A stretch of 64,000 bases of DNA from assembly GCA_963762395.1 (NCBI GenBank), contig CAVXKL010000001.1, positions 248,001-312,000 of the forward strand, in the 5' to 3' direction. Shown here in pieces: positions 1 to 8,800 of the stretch. Numbering within the stretch: position 1 is the stretch's first letter; each line of letters starts with the position of its first letter. The stretch comes from JAJZKE01 sp963762395 (lineage in GTDB: Bacteria; Patescibacteriota; Saccharimonadia; Saccharimonadales; UBA4665). The notes below the pieces were generated by a model that saw nothing but the letters and a program-made list of their open reading frames with translations, did not search any database and was not told the DNA's origin. The translations under genes were made by a program, and so were the position numbers.

Positions 1-7
1 TCCCCGG

Positions 8-301
8 ATGTATTTAAATAGCCACCAACTGTATTTTTATAAGCTCCTAATTGAAAAATCGACTAAGTTTAAAAACTATAAGGTAGTTGGCGGCCGACTG
101 GAATTTGTTGAGCCTGAAGCTAAAAATAGTTTAGTTCTGCCGCTGGAATATACCGATACAGACCAGGAACGTCTAATTAAGCTTATTGAAGCCGTTTGGG
201 CTCATATAAATATTCTTAATTTTCCTGATGTATCAGCTTACCCCGTTAGTCTAACTGGTATTAAGAAATTTGAGCAGGATTTAATTGATGGCAATATATA
301 A
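8..301 (+). CDS. small hypothetical protein, possibly 5'-truncated by window edge
   Basis: This 97-residue protein is one I do not recognise. It is rich in aromatic and charged residues and shows no signal peptide or membrane segment, so it is probably cytosolic. The reading frame is open from the window edge through to the ATG at 8, so the true start could lie outside the window. A strong hairpin begins at its stop codon, making it the last gene of its transcription unit. It converges on the aquaporin gene. No function is proposed. Confidence 0.6.
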   Translation: MYLNSHQLYFYKLLIEKSTKFKNYKVVGGRLEFVEPEAKNSLVLPLEYTDTDQERLIKLIEAVWAHINILNFPDVSAYPVSLTGIKKFEQDLIDGNI

Positions 302-331
302 AAGTGCCGCCTTTTTTAGGCGGCACTTTTA
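301..331. terminator. bidirectional intrinsic terminator
   Basis: An 11-bp perfect stem (301-311 with 319-329, GC-rich core GTGCCGCC) encloses a 7-nt loop. T-runs follow on both strands, so it can end transcription of the plus-strand gene before it and of the minus-strand aquaporin after it. It begins exactly at the end of the upstream stop codon. Confidence 0.85.
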
Positions 332-352
332 GACTAAGCTAGATTATTAACG

Positions 353-1081
353 TTATTTCTTAGCGCTTCGCTTAGCTTTTCTCTTTGCTGATTCAGATAC
401 AGCTGAAGATTTTACACCGACAGACTTTGGCATAGCCACTAGGCTGGCAAAGTTAAATTTATTGCCATCAGTAAACAGCAGACCGTAAAGGTTGACACCG
501 ACTACGGCACCAATGACTGGTCCCAGTACGTATGTACCCCATACCCATGCCCTTACACCTAGTGCTAAGGCTGGGTTAGCAAGACCAATGCCGGCTGTTG
601 AAGCAGCAATCATGGCGATTACAATACCAAGTCCAACTGCAGGAGCAGTCAGGCTTCGAGGCCATTTTTTAAATGATGCGGCTGCCCATATTAGACCCAA
701 AACGCCAGTGGCAACAGCTTCGGCAGCTAGAGTTCGGCCGCTAAAGTGACCACCGATATTTGTCAGTTTATTGTCAACGAAGTATGTGTAAACATAGTAA
801 GCTGCCCAGGCACCCAATAGCTCAGCAGCAACCAGCACGACTGTCTTTAATGTCGACAAACGTCTTGCTGTCCATAAACCTATGGCAATAGCCGGGTTTA
901 AATAAGCACCGGACAAATCACCAAACATAAAGACCATGGCAATGGCCGTCAATCCGGCAATTAGAGCCACGAAAAATGGCACACCTATTGTTGAACGTTG
1001 CACGCTTAATACAAGCAGTGTTAAAAAGCCTGTACCCAGAAACTCAGCTACGACGGTAGCTATATTCCGTTTTCCTAACAT
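353..1081 (-). CDS. aquaporin (MIP family channel)
   Basis: This is a six-helix major intrinsic protein channel for passive water or small-solute flux across the cytoplasmic membrane. Both half-helix NPA motifs are intact, the first around residues 62-64 (context LNPAIAIG) and the second around 169-171 (context ANPALALG). The C-terminus is lysine/arginine rich. I place the start at the ATG at 1079-1081 rather than the in-frame ATG 15 nt upstream (1096), because GGAGG at 1090-1094 lies 8 nt before it and the upstream ATG overlaps that Shine-Dalgarno. This gives 242 residues, typical for the family. Together with the neighbouring mscL it suggests an osmotic-stress pair. Substrate choice (water or glycerol) cannot be read from sequence alone. 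Confidence 0.9.
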   Translation of the reverse strand: MLGKRNIATVVAEFLGTGFLTLLVLSVQRSTIGVPFFVALIAGLTAIAMVFMFGDLSGAYLNPAIAIGLWTARRLSTLKTVVLVAAELLGAWAAYYVYTYFVDNKLTNIGGHFSGRTLAAEAVATGVLGLIWAAASFKKWPRSLTAPAVGLGIVIAMIAASTAGIGLANPALALGVRAWVWGTYVLGPVIGAVVGVNLYGLLFTDGNKFNFASLVAMPKSVGVKSSAVSESAKRKAKRSAKK

Positions 1082-1283
1082 TATTGTAACCTCCATTATG
1101 TAATTATGACCTTAGAATAACCTTAAATATTCTATTTGTAAAGAAAGTCGAGATAAAGGACAACAGTTTTTATGTCAACATTGACTTGGTATTTATATAA
1201 TTTAGCGTCCCAATATTTCTCATTGTAATAGACATATTTACCCGCTATTGAAGTAATATATTTATATATAAAGAGGACTAATT

Positions 1284-1700
1284 ATGTGGAAAGATTTTAA
1301 AAAATTTATTATGCGCGGTAACGTTGTCGACCTGGCTGTTGCCGTCTTAATCGGCACATCTTTTAACGGCATCGTAACGACGCTAACAAAAGATATGATC
1401 ACACCGCTTATAACTTTAATTAGCGGCAATAGAACTAATTTCGCCAACTACTACTTTAAAATTAACGGCTCGACTTTTGCTTACGGTGAAGTTGTTAACG
1501 CCGTCATTTCATTTGTCTTAATTGCCGTCATTGTCTTCTTCCTAATAATCAAACCCATCAACTCACTAATAACACTTTCAAAAAGAAACAAGCCGATTGA
1601 GCCGACTGAAAAGCAGTGCCCGGAATGTTTAAGCAATGTACCGATTAAAGCAACAAGATGCGCTTTTTGTACAACTAAACTTAAGGCGAGGACTATCTAG
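1284..1700 (+). CDS. mscL: large-conductance mechanosensitive channel MscL with C-terminal zinc ribbon
   Basis: MscL is the homopentameric emergency valve that opens when membrane tension rises on hypo-osmotic shock. The N-terminus has the family signature: an amphipathic start, FIMRGNVVDLAVAVLIG, then TM1, a periplasmic loop and TM2. In place of the usual helical tail, residues 112-129 form a CPEC...CAFC four-cysteine zinc ribbon; related tails occur in some other MscL proteins. The length of 138 residues is normal. GAGGA lies 8 nt before the ATG. The 3' end overlaps the convergent atpC by 8 bp. Confidence 0.95.
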   Translation: MWKDFKKFIMRGNVVDLAVAVLIGTSFNGIVTTLTKDMITPLITLISGNRTNFANYYFKINGSTFAYGEVVNAVISFVLIAVIVFFLIIKPINSLITLSKRNKPIEPTEKQCPECLSNVPIKATRCAFCTTKLKARTI

Positions 1701-2127
1701 GTGGTCTTTGGTGGCGGTGTTTTAAGGTAGCGACATGAAGCCTGACTTCATGGCGGTCAATCAATTCTTGGGCGTTAGCCAGGCTAATTTGATCCTTAGC
1801 TTCAGCTTTCATTGTTTTAGCTCTTTCAAGGGCTGCCTCGGCCTCGGCCAGGTTAATATCTTCAGCTTTATCCGCCTCGTCTACTAAAACTCGAAGAAAA
1901 TTACCATTAACATCAATAACACCGCCGTTAGTAGCAAAGAATTCGCGGGCATAGTCCGGATCAGTCCGATTAAGCCTAACCATAATTACGCCATTAGTTA
2001 CGACACTGAATAGAGGCATGTGCCGAGAAAGGACGCCTATCTGGCCATCGGCAGTCGGCAGGACAACCTCATAGACATCACCGTCAAATTTCGAACCAGT
2101 AATTGATATAAGCTGAAAGCGGAACAT
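1693..2127 (-). CDS. atpC: F1Fo ATP synthase subunit epsilon
   Basis: This is the central-stalk epsilon subunit of F1, which couples rotor movement to catalysis and restrains ATP hydrolysis. The N-terminal beta-sandwich carries the typical GQIGVLSRHMPLFSV-type segment, and a C-terminal helical hairpin follows (alanine/glutamate rich, about residues 88-140). The 144-residue length is usual. The start codon abuts the atpD stop, and it is the last gene of the atp operon. Its stop overlaps the convergent mscL, and I see no terminator between them. Confidence 0.93.
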   Translation of the reverse strand: MFRFQLISITGSKFDGDVYEVVLPTADGQIGVLSRHMPLFSVVTNGVIMVRLNRTDPDYAREFFATNGGVIDVNGNFLRVLVDEADKAEDINLAEAEAALERAKTMKAEAKDQISLANAQELIDRHEVRLHVATLKHRHQRPPR

Positions 2128-3527
2128 TATTTCTCTTTTAGGCTGGCCTTGACATCAGAAATCGGGCCTTTAAGATAAAAGGCACTCTCCGGCTTGTCAT
2201 CATGCTTACCTTCTAATATTTCTTTAAAGCCTTGGATAGTATCAGTAAGTTTAACGTACTTCCCCTCATTATTAGTAAATTGCTCGGCAACATAAAATGG
2301 CTGAGATAAGAACCGCTGAATGCGTCTAGCCCGAGCGACAGTCTGCTTATCTTCCTCGGACAATTCTTCCATACCAAGGATAGCAATGATGTCCTGGAGG
2401 TCTTTATACCTCTGCAGTACTCTTTGGACTTCACGGGCGACCTTATAGTGATCCTGGCCAACTATTTCCGGGTTTAAGATGGTTGATGTCGAATCAAGCG
2501 GATCAACGGCCGGATAAATGCCAATCTCGGTTAGCGCCCGACTTAATACAATTGTTGAGTCAAGGTGAGCAAATGTAGTTGCTGGTGCCGGGTCAGTAAG
2601 GTCATCAGCCGGTACGTAAATAGCTTGTACGGATGTAATGGAACCTTCTTTAGTTGATGTAATACGTTCTTGAAGGGCGCCCATTTCCTGGGCTAAATTA
2701 GGCTGGTAACCAACAGCTGAAGGCAGTCTGCCAAGCAGGGCTGAGACTTCCGCGCCAGCCTGGGTGAATCTAAAGATGTTATCTATAAAAAGTAAGATAT
2801 CGATACCTTTGTCTCTAAAGCCTTCAGCAATAGTCAGACCAGAAAGACCGACCCGAAGCCTAGCGCCTGGTGGTTCGTTCATCTGACCGAAGACTAGTGA
2901 AGTGTTTTTGAGAACTCCGGATTCTTCCATTTCACCGTATAGATCATTACCTTCACGGGTTCTTTCACCAACGCCGGCAAAAACAGAATAGCCGGAGTGG
3001 AACTTAGCGATGTTATTTATTAGCTCTTGGACTAAAACTGTCTTACCAACACCGGCACCGCCAAAAAGTCCGGCCTTACCACCCTTTGTAATAGGGCAGA
3101 TTAAATCAATAACCTTAATACCAGTTTCCAGTATTTCAACTTTTCCGGACTGATCAATTAAGATGGGCGGTTCACGGTGAATAGGCGCGAATTGCTTAAA
3201 GCTGCCGCCTTTTTTGTCTATCGGCTGACCGGTTACATTAAACATCCGTCCTAAAGTTTCATTACCAATCGGCATAGAAATACCCTTACCGGTATCAGTT
3301 ACTTCAACTCCCCTTTTAAGTCCATCGGTTGAACCTAAGGCGATCGCTCTAACTGAAGATTCACTAAGATGCTGGGCGACTTCTAGTGTCAGTTTTTGAC
3401 CATTTAATTCCAGCTCCAGGGCATTAAAGATTGCCGGCAACTTATCTTCCGGAAATTCAACATCAACAACCACGCTAACGATCTGGCTGACTCGTCCTTT
3501 ATCTTTTCTTTCTGCTATTGCCGCCAT
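2127..3527 (-). CDS. atpD: F1Fo ATP synthase subunit beta
   Basis: This is the catalytic beta subunit of F1, which makes ATP from ADP and phosphate in a three-fold site shared with alpha. The Walker A motif GGAGVGKT is at residues 156-163, and the GERTREGND segment with the catalytic glutamate lies near 190. A LLFIDNIFRFTQAG Walker B region and a conserved C-terminal helical domain follow. The length of 466 residues is normal. The strong Shine-Dalgarno TAGGAGG precedes the ATG, and atpG ends 8 nt upstream. Confidence 0.98.
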   Translation of the reverse strand: MAAIAERKDKGRVSQIVSVVVDVEFPEDKLPAIFNALELELNGQKLTLEVAQHLSESSVRAIALGSTDGLKRGVEVTDTGKGISMPIGNETLGRMFNVTGQPIDKKGGSFKQFAPIHREPPILIDQSGKVEILETGIKVIDLICPITKGGKAGLFGGAGVGKTVLVQELINNIAKFHSGYSVFAGVGERTREGNDLYGEMEESGVLKNTSLVFGQMNEPPGARLRVGLSGLTIAEGFRDKGIDILLFIDNIFRFTQAGAEVSALLGRLPSAVGYQPNLAQEMGALQERITSTKEGSITSVQAIYVPADDLTDPAPATTFAHLDSTIVLSRALTEIGIYPAVDPLDSTSTILNPEIVGQDHYKVAREVQRVLQRYKDLQDIIAILGMEELSEEDKQTVARARRIQRFLSQPFYVAEQFTNNEGKYVKLTDTIQGFKEILEGKHDDKPESAFYLKGPISDVKASLKEK

Positions 3528-3535
3528 ATATCCTC

Positions 3536-4396
3536 CTATTGTCCCTTTAAAGCTTCAACCCCACCGCTAATTTCAGCCAGCTCTTGGGTAATACCGGCCT
3601 GCCTAGCAGAGTTAAGTTCAAGCGTGTAATCATCTATTAAGTCTTTAGCGTTATCCGTAGCATTCTTCATCGCCACCATCCTCATGGCATGTTCGCTAGC
3701 CAGTGACTCTAAAACTGCCTGCCATATTTCCGCCTCAATTAAACGGGTAGCCACCTGATCGACAACCGTTTCAACATCCGGCTCAAAGTTAGATAAGGTA
3801 GGCAGGTTGTCGTCGCCCTCTAGTTTATGTGCTGGCAGCAGCGCCATCTCGTTTGTTTTTTGGGAAATTGTTGATTTAAAGACGGTATATATAAGCACTA
3901 CTTCATCGAATGACTTGTCCCTGTACCCCTCAATGACGGTGTTTAGAAGCGGCCGGACATCATTGGCGGTTGGGTGATCACCAAACGAGGGATAAACGGC
4001 CAGCAGTTCGGCTTCTCTAATTCGTCTAACGAACTGAGCGCCTTTGTTGCCGACAGCGATAACTTGGTTGGTAGGCTTATTATCAGACAAAGAAGCAGTC
4101 AAGAGCTTAAGGACGTTGGAGTTATATGCTCCGGCCAGCCCGCTATTTGAGGTAATAACAATATACAGTCTCTTTTTAACTTCACGCTTAATAAATAAAG
4201 GCTGGCTTTCAACTTCCTTAATATTGCTTAAACGGATAATCAGCTCCCGAGCTAGATTGCTATATGCCTTAGATTGTTTAGCATAATCCTCGGCCCGTCT
4301 AAGTTTAGAGGCCGACGCCAACTCCATAGCCTTAGTAATCTGGCGGGTATTTTTAATAGACGAGATCCGTCTTTTAAGGGCTATGGTAGATGTCAT
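3536..4396 (-). CDS. atpG: F1Fo ATP synthase subunit gamma
   Basis: This is the gamma subunit, the coiled-coil central shaft that rotates inside the alpha3beta3 ring. The N-terminal helix contains LKRRISSIKNTRQITKAMELASASKLRRA, a classic gamma signature (quoted in part), and the C-terminal helix has the usual MRMVAMKNATDNA pattern. The 286-residue length is normal. The start overlaps the atpA stop as ATGA, indicating translational coupling in the operon. Confidence 0.96.
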   Translation of the reverse strand: MTSTIALKRRISSIKNTRQITKAMELASASKLRRAEDYAKQSKAYSNLARELIIRLSNIKEVESQPLFIKREVKKRLYIVITSNSGLAGAYNSNVLKLLTASLSDNKPTNQVIAVGNKGAQFVRRIREAELLAVYPSFGDHPTANDVRPLLNTVIEGYRDKSFDEVVLIYTVFKSTISQKTNEMALLPAHKLEGDDNLPTLSNFEPDVETVVDQVATRLIEAEIWQAVLESLASEHAMRMVAMKNATDNAKDLIDDYTLELNSARQAGITQELAEISGGVEALKGQ

Positions 4397-5958
4397 TTAC
4401 TTGTCTTACCGCCTTTTGACGGCACAGCTTTCTCTTGATAGCTATTAGCAACCATCTCAGCGGTTTTTTGGATTACCGCGTTATCGCTATCGCTAACTTT
4501 GTCACCGCCGTTTACTCTCTCAGTAATTTTGGGGTACTTCTTGGCAAGCTCATCAAGTAAGTTCTCACAGGCTAGGGCAATCTTATCTATTGGTACGCTG
4601 TCAAAAGTGCCTTTGTTGGCGGCATAAAGCAGGGCATACATCTGCCAAACAGAATAAGGACTAAACTGCGGCTGCTTTAAAAGCTCGGTTATTCTTTGGC
4701 CGTGTTCAATGATCTGCCTGGTCTCTGCGTCAAGGTCTGTAGAGAATTGCGAGAAGGTGGCTAGCTCTCTAAACTGAGCCAGGGCTAGTTTTAGACCACC
4801 GCCAACGTCTTTAATAGCTTTAGCCTGGGCCTTACCGCCGACGCGGGAAACAGACAGGCCAACTGAAATGGCCGGTCTAATACCCTGGTAGAAAAGACTT
4901 GTTTCAAGGAATATCTGACCATCGGTAATAGAAATAACGTTAGTTGGGATATAAGCACTAATATCCCCAGCCTGGGTTTCAATGATCGGCAGGGCAGTCA
5001 AGGAACCGGCGCCAAGTTCATCGTTCAATTTAGCAGCCCTTTCCAGCAGGCGTGAGTGAAGATAGAAAACATCGCCCGGATAAGCTTCCCGGCCTGGCGG
5101 ACGCCTAAGAAGAAGCGACATCTGCCTATAGGCAGCAGCGTGTTTAGACAAGTCATCATAAATAATGAGAGCGTGACCATTATTGTCTCTAAAGTATTCA
5201 GCCATAGCACAGCCGGCATATGGAGCCAGGTAGAGTAAAGCAGCCGGGTCAGCCGGAGAAGTGGCCACAATTATGGTCTGTTCCATAACACCTTCACGCC
5301 TTAATCTTTCCTGGAGGGCAGCAATCTTAGAAAGCTTTTGACCAATGGCGACGTAGACGTTAATAACACCCGTTTTTTGTTTGGCTTGGCTAACCATTGT
5401 GTCAACAGCAATAGCTGTTTTACCGGTTTGACGGTCACCAATAATTAACTCTCTCTGGCCCTTACCTATGGGCACCATGGCGTCAATAGCAATAAGACCG
5501 GTCATTATCGGCTCATGAACACGTTTTCGGTCTAGAACGCCCGGGGCTGTTCTTTCAACTCGGGAATGCTGCTTGGCCTTAACTTGTTCACCGCCGTCTA
5601 GCGGATTGCCCAACGGATCAACTACTCGGCCAATTAATTCGGGTCCAACCGGTACTTCAAGCACCTTGCCGACTAGACGGGCACTGTCGCCAGCCTTAAT
5701 ATCCAGTTCGCTGCCAAGAAGTACGGCACCAATTTCATCTTCGCCTAAGTTAAGGGCAAAGGCCGTTACTTTTTGACCGCTTGATGATTCAATTTCAATC
5801 ATTTCGTTATAGCCACACTTAGATAATCCGTAAATCCAAGCAATACCATCACCGATTCTAGCAACGACACCGACTTCCTCTATGGCCGGCCTAGTCTTTA
5901 GCTCTTCAATAGCCTTTCTAATATCTTGGGATAAATCTCGAATAGATACGTCTGCCAC
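4393..5958 (-). CDS. atpA: F1Fo ATP synthase subunit alpha
   Basis: This is the non-catalytic nucleotide-binding alpha subunit of F1, which supplies the arginine finger to the beta sites. The Walker A motif GDRQTGKT is at residues 174-181, and the SVGLSVSRVGG arginine-finger region is present. The length of 521 residues is usual. The start is a GTG that shares its first base with the atpH TAG stop, and GGAGG lies about 10 nt upstream. The last 40 or so residues are a lysine- and serine-rich tail. Confidence 0.97.
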   Translation of the reverse strand: MADVSIRDLSQDIRKAIEELKTRPAIEEVGVVARIGDGIAWIYGLSKCGYNEMIEIESSSGQKVTAFALNLGEDEIGAVLLGSELDIKAGDSARLVGKVLEVPVGPELIGRVVDPLGNPLDGGEQVKAKQHSRVERTAPGVLDRKRVHEPIMTGLIAIDAMVPIGKGQRELIIGDRQTGKTAIAVDTMVSQAKQKTGVINVYVAIGQKLSKIAALQERLRREGVMEQTIIVATSPADPAALLYLAPYAGCAMAEYFRDNNGHALIIYDDLSKHAAAYRQMSLLLRRPPGREAYPGDVFYLHSRLLERAAKLNDELGAGSLTALPIIETQAGDISAYIPTNVISITDGQIFLETSLFYQGIRPAISVGLSVSRVGGKAQAKAIKDVGGGLKLALAQFRELATFSQFSTDLDAETRQIIEHGQRITELLKQPQFSPYSVWQMYALLYAANKGTFDSVPIDKIALACENLLDELAKKYPKITERVNGGDKVSDSDNAVIQKTAEMVANSYQEKAVPSKGGKTSK

Positions 5959-6365
5959 TATTTTATTCCTCCATTAATTGTCAATGTCTTTAGTTTGTTC
6001 AGCTTTGCCCTAACAGATAAATCTAGTCTTTGGTTGACAATATCCAGTCTTACGCCGCCAATTACATAAGGGTCTAGCTTATGGTTGATAACAATCCTTT
6101 TGGCATTCGGCCTAACAGTTTTAATAAGGCTATGAAGCGACTTTTCTACCTTAGGCTCAAGTTCATGGGCGACTACGGCCGTTGATTCAATAAATCCTTT
6201 TTTGGCTCTTAATTTAATGACGTCACGCATGATTAAATCAAGCTCTTTAGATCTTTCTTCGTCTAATAAATAGGCGGCTATTTCACCGGATAAACTCTTC
6301 AAGCTTTGACCATGGTCTAGTCTCCTAGCAATAATTTCAGCGATTCGTTTACGTTTAGGCTTCAT
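5958..6365 (-). CDS. atpH: F1Fo ATP synthase subunit delta (OSCP)
   Basis: Subunit delta is the peripheral-stalk cap that links the b subunits to the top of F1. I place the start at the ATG at 6363-6365 (MKPKRKRIAEI), giving 135 residues. The frame stays open upstream to 6476, but that part lies inside atpF and does not resemble the family. The protein is shorter than the usual 170-180 residues, mainly at the N-terminal helical domain. The C-terminal half (KLDPYVIGGVRLDIVNQRLDLSV) is the conserved OSCP signature. It overlaps the atpF stop by 11 nt. Confidence 0.88.
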   Translation of the reverse strand: MKPKRKRIAEIIARRLDHGQSLKSLSGEIAAYLLDEERSKELDLIMRDVIKLRAKKGFIESTAVVAHELEPKVEKSLHSLIKTVRPNAKRIVINHKLDPYVIGGVRLDIVNQRLDLSVRAKLNKLKTLTINGGIK

Positions 6366-6873
6366 CTTTAGCCCGTCCCGAAAGTGCCCGTGATACAAGG
6401 GCGGCATCTTTCTTAGCGTCAATCTTCTCACCGGCAATAACTTCAGTGGCATCAGAGACAAGACTAATAATTTCACCTTCTAATGATCTTTTAGCCCGGA
6501 CCATCTCCTGCTTAGTCTGTTCTTTAGCTTCACTTAGGATGAACTCCGCTTTAGCAGCTGCTTCACCTTGAGCATTTTGAACAGTCTCTCTAGCCGTGTC
6601 AGCGGCGGAAGAGATAATATCGTCTGCTTCAGCTCTAGCTTTAGCTACTTCTTTAGCCAGCTTATCTTCCAGGGATTGTTTTTCTTTTTGCATTTCTTCA
6701 CCCAGACCAACACCTTTAGTAATGAGATCACGTCTCTCATTTAATCTCTTTAGGATTGGTCCAAAGGCCCATTTCCTAAGAACTAAATAAGCCAAGATGA
6801 AAGTAATAAGCTGGATAAAAAAAGAAGATAAACTAAAACCAAGCGCGCCAATGCCGCTGGAACTAGTCCCCAT
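6355..6873 (-). CDS. atpF: F1Fo ATP synthase subunit b
   Basis: Subunit b forms the peripheral stator stalk, with one N-terminal membrane helix (SSFFIQLITFILAYLVL) followed by a long charged alanine-rich coiled coil. The start is uncertain. I list the ATG at 6873 (MGTSSSG). A TTG at 6897 has a better-placed GGAG 5 nt upstream and would add 8 residues. The frame is open to 6960, but that segment lies in atpE and is unlikely to be translated. The order atpE-F-H is canonical. Confidence 0.9.
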   Translation of the reverse strand: MGTSSSGIGALGFSLSSFFIQLITFILAYLVLRKWAFGPILKRLNERRDLITKGVGLGEEMQKEKQSLEDKLAKEVAKARAEADDIISSAADTARETVQNAQGEAAAKAEFILSEAKEQTKQEMVRAKRSLEGEIISLVSDATEVIAGEKIDAKKDAALVSRALSGRAKDEA

Positions 6874-6907
6874 AATCTGTATCCCCGGTAAAATCAAAAT
6901 TTCTCCC

Positions 6908-7135
6908 TTATTTGACGATGAATATTGAAGCGAATGCCAGCAAGCCGAACAGCTCGACAATAGCCACGAAAATTAAAGCCTGACCTAAGAACTTAGCGGC
7001 TTCGGGGTTCCTGCCAACAGCTTGAAGGTAGTTACCGCCAATCAAACCAATACCCACGCCCGGGCCAATAAATCCACCGCCAATCATCAGACCTTTACCG
7101 ATAATGGCAGTATTAACTGCGTCTGCAAATGTCAT
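6908..7135 (-). CDS. atpE: F1Fo ATP synthase subunit c
   Basis: This is the rotor-ring subunit c, a 75-residue hairpin of two membrane helices joined by the polar loop GRNPEA. The ion-carrying carboxylate is Glu61 in FVAIVELFG. The serine/threonine pair that follows this glutamate in sodium-binding rings is absent here (Leu-Phe instead), so proton coupling is more likely; that is inference from known ring signatures. The glycine-rich helix 1 (GPGVGIGLIGG) is intact. GGAG lies 9 nt before the ATG. Confidence 0.95.
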   Translation of the reverse strand: MTFADAVNTAIIGKGLMIGGGFIGPGVGIGLIGGNYLQAVGRNPEAAKFLGQALIFVAIVELFGLLAFASIFIVK

Positions 7136-7169
7136 TTGCTTATACTCCTTACCTCATTAAATTTATTTA

Positions 7170-8009
7170 TCATACGTTTTCCTCCGTCAACTGGCCCATT
7201 GTTTCAGGAACTTCTTCCTCCGTCAAGTTGTCAGTATCATGAGCTAGGGAATGGTTTACAGCCACCGCCAAGTACATGGTGGCTAGTATTGTAAAAATAT
7301 AGGCCTGAAGGGCACAAATAAATATCTCAATTAAAAGGAAGGGCAAAGCAGTGATCGGCGCCAGCACATGGCCTAAATAAGAAAAGACGGCAATTATAAT
7401 CTCGCCAATAGCCACATTTAAGAAAAGTCGAAGCGATAGGCTAATAACCCTCGTTAAGTCGGTTATCATCTCCAGAAAACCGATAACGAAAAAAAGCGGG
7501 TTTTTCGGGTTACCGACAAAGAAGTGTCTCATATATTTCTTAACACCACCGGATTCACGAATGGACGCCACATAAACAATAATCATGGTAACGATACCCA
7601 TGGCCAGCGTAGCGCTTAAATCAGCGGTAAATGGTCTAAACAGAGGGTAGTGATTAGACTGTATACCTTCACCAACAATCGGCAGTAGTCCCAGCCAGTT
7701 ATTGAGCAGAATAAAAAAGAAAATGGTAACAAAGTACGGCGTGTATTTTTTGGCTGTCTTTTTATTCTCAAATGCACCCTCGACCATATTACGGATAAAT
7801 TCAACAGTAACTTCAACTAGCTGAATCAGGCCCCCTTTAGGCTTAACACTGATCCGTCTGGCAACCAGCACTAAAGCAATAATAATGGCAATGGCGCATA
7901 TCCAGCCATAAAGAACGGAGTTAGTAATACTAACACCGCCAATAGTTATAACGCTTCCAGGAGCAATGTGGACTATCGGACCACTTGAAGCCAGCAGCCT
8001 AGCGAGCAT
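7170..8009 (-). CDS. atpB: F1Fo ATP synthase subunit a
   Basis: This is the stator membrane subunit a, which forms the two proton half-channels against the c ring. The essential arginine is in SLSLRLFLNVAIGE. The C-terminal membrane helices (ALQAYIFTILATMYLAVAV) match the family, and the protein is all-helical across 279 residues. It follows atpZ with an 11-nt overlap and GGGGAAGAA before its ATG. Confidence 0.96.
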   Translation of the reverse strand: MLARLLASSGPIVHIAPGSVITIGGVSITNSVLYGWICAIAIIIALVLVARRISVKPKGGLIQLVEVTVEFIRNMVEGAFENKKTAKKYTPYFVTIFFFILLNNWLGLLPIVGEGIQSNHYPLFRPFTADLSATLAMGIVTMIIVYVASIRESGGVKKYMRHFFVGNPKNPLFFVIGFLEMITDLTRVISLSLRLFLNVAIGEIIIAVFSYLGHVLAPITALPFLLIEIFICALQAYIFTILATMYLAVAVNHSLAHDTDNLTEEEVPETMGQLTEENV

Positions 8010-8325
8010 TCTTCTTCCCCCTCAATCCCTTCAACATCTCAGATGTTAATTTATTGGCTTCCTGATAACTCTGGTAAACAACTAGAACAGCTAAAACAAG
8101 AGCTAAGACTAAACCAATGATTAGATAAAGTGCTCCCACCTTATAATGATCATCCAGAAGAGCGCCAATTACTATTGGAATTATAACAACTATAGCCAGC
8201 CTCCAGGACATATCTAGCGCTGTCGATATAAATACCGAAGAGGCATTAAAATTACTCGCCACCGTTCTAGATTTATCTTTATGGCTAGGCGAGGGCGTCA
8301 TCTTCGGCGCATTCGTCTGCTTCAT
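7999..8325 (-). CDS. AtpZ/AtpI-like small membrane protein heading the atp operon
   Basis: This 108-residue protein has a polar N-terminus and two membrane helices (about residues 40-58 and 65-86) separated by a DDHYK turn, as in the AtpZ/AtpI family. Such proteins precede atpB in many operons and assist assembly or ion supply of the ATP synthase. It is the first gene of the nine-gene atp operon. A TACAAT -10 element ends 7 nt before the ATG and no Shine-Dalgarno is visible, so the operon mRNA is probably leaderless. Confidence 0.82.
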   Translation of the reverse strand: MKQTNAPKMTPSPSHKDKSRTVASNFNASSVFISTALDMSWRLAIVVIIPIVIGALLDDHYKVGALYLIIGLVLALVLAVLVVYQSYQEANKLTSEMLKGLRGKKNAR

Positions 8326-8332
8326 CTCTTAA

Positions 8333-8362
8333 ATTGTAGCATTTGTGATATCTATCACGCAA
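8333..8362 (-). promoter_or_regulatory. atp operon promoter with internal inverted repeat
   Basis: On the minus strand a -35 TTGCGT (8357-8362) and a -10 TACAAT (8333-8338, preceded by TGC) are 18 nt apart. The -10 ends 7 nt before the atpZ ATG, so transcription should begin at or next to the start codon. The perfect inverted repeat GTGATAGATATCAC (8345-8358) sits in the spacer and touches the -35 box. It could be an operator; that is inference. Confidence 0.65.
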
Positions 8363-8423
8363 TCATAAATACAGAGTAATTTAATAATTAGTTCGACATC
8401 TTTAACATGCTAAAATATAGCTT

Positions 8424-8681
8424 ATGAGTTCAAAAGTAATAATCTACAGTGCTACCTGGTGCGGCTTCTGTCACGCTACTAAAGAATATTTAGACAAATT
8501 AGGTGTTAAATACGAGGATCATGATATCGATCATGAACCAAAAGCAGCTGAAGAAGCAGTCGCTAAAAGCGGCCAAAGAGCCATCCCTGTTATAGACATT
8601 GAAGGTGATATTATAGTTGGCTTTGATAAACCAAAAATAGACGCCTCACTTAAAACCCACAAAATACTAGCCGAGACTTAG
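8424..8681 (+). CDS. glutaredoxin-like thiol-disulfide protein
   Basis: This is an 85-residue single-domain thioredoxin-fold protein of the glutaredoxin/NrdH group. The active site CGFC is at residues 13-16 and the cis-proline segment AIPVI near 56-60. It probably reduces ribonucleotide reductase or other disulfides in the cytoplasm; which of these cannot be told from sequence. The -10-like TAAAAT, preceded by TGC, ends 7 nt before the ATG with no Shine-Dalgarno. It is divergent from the atp operon. Confidence 0.88.
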   Translation: MSSKVIIYSATWCGFCHATKEYLDKLGVKYEDHDIDHEPKAAEEAVAKSGQRAIPVIDIEGDIIVGFDKPKIDASLKTHKILAET

Positions 8682-8800
8682 ATTTTCTTCTAAAGATTTC
8701 CTTGTGATATTTCAAACATCAAGAGTGTATTGATTCTAACTGATCAACTTTCTTACCCCTGATTTAATAAAAGCACACATTGTATACCGAAGGGAAAGTA

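Noticed and set aside
492..749. Plus-strand ORF inside the aquaporin gene
   Set aside because: Low-complexity shadow frame of a well-supported gene, with no start signals.
6366..6476. Longer atpH start
   Set aside because: The extra 37 residues lie inside atpF and do not resemble the OSCP/delta family.
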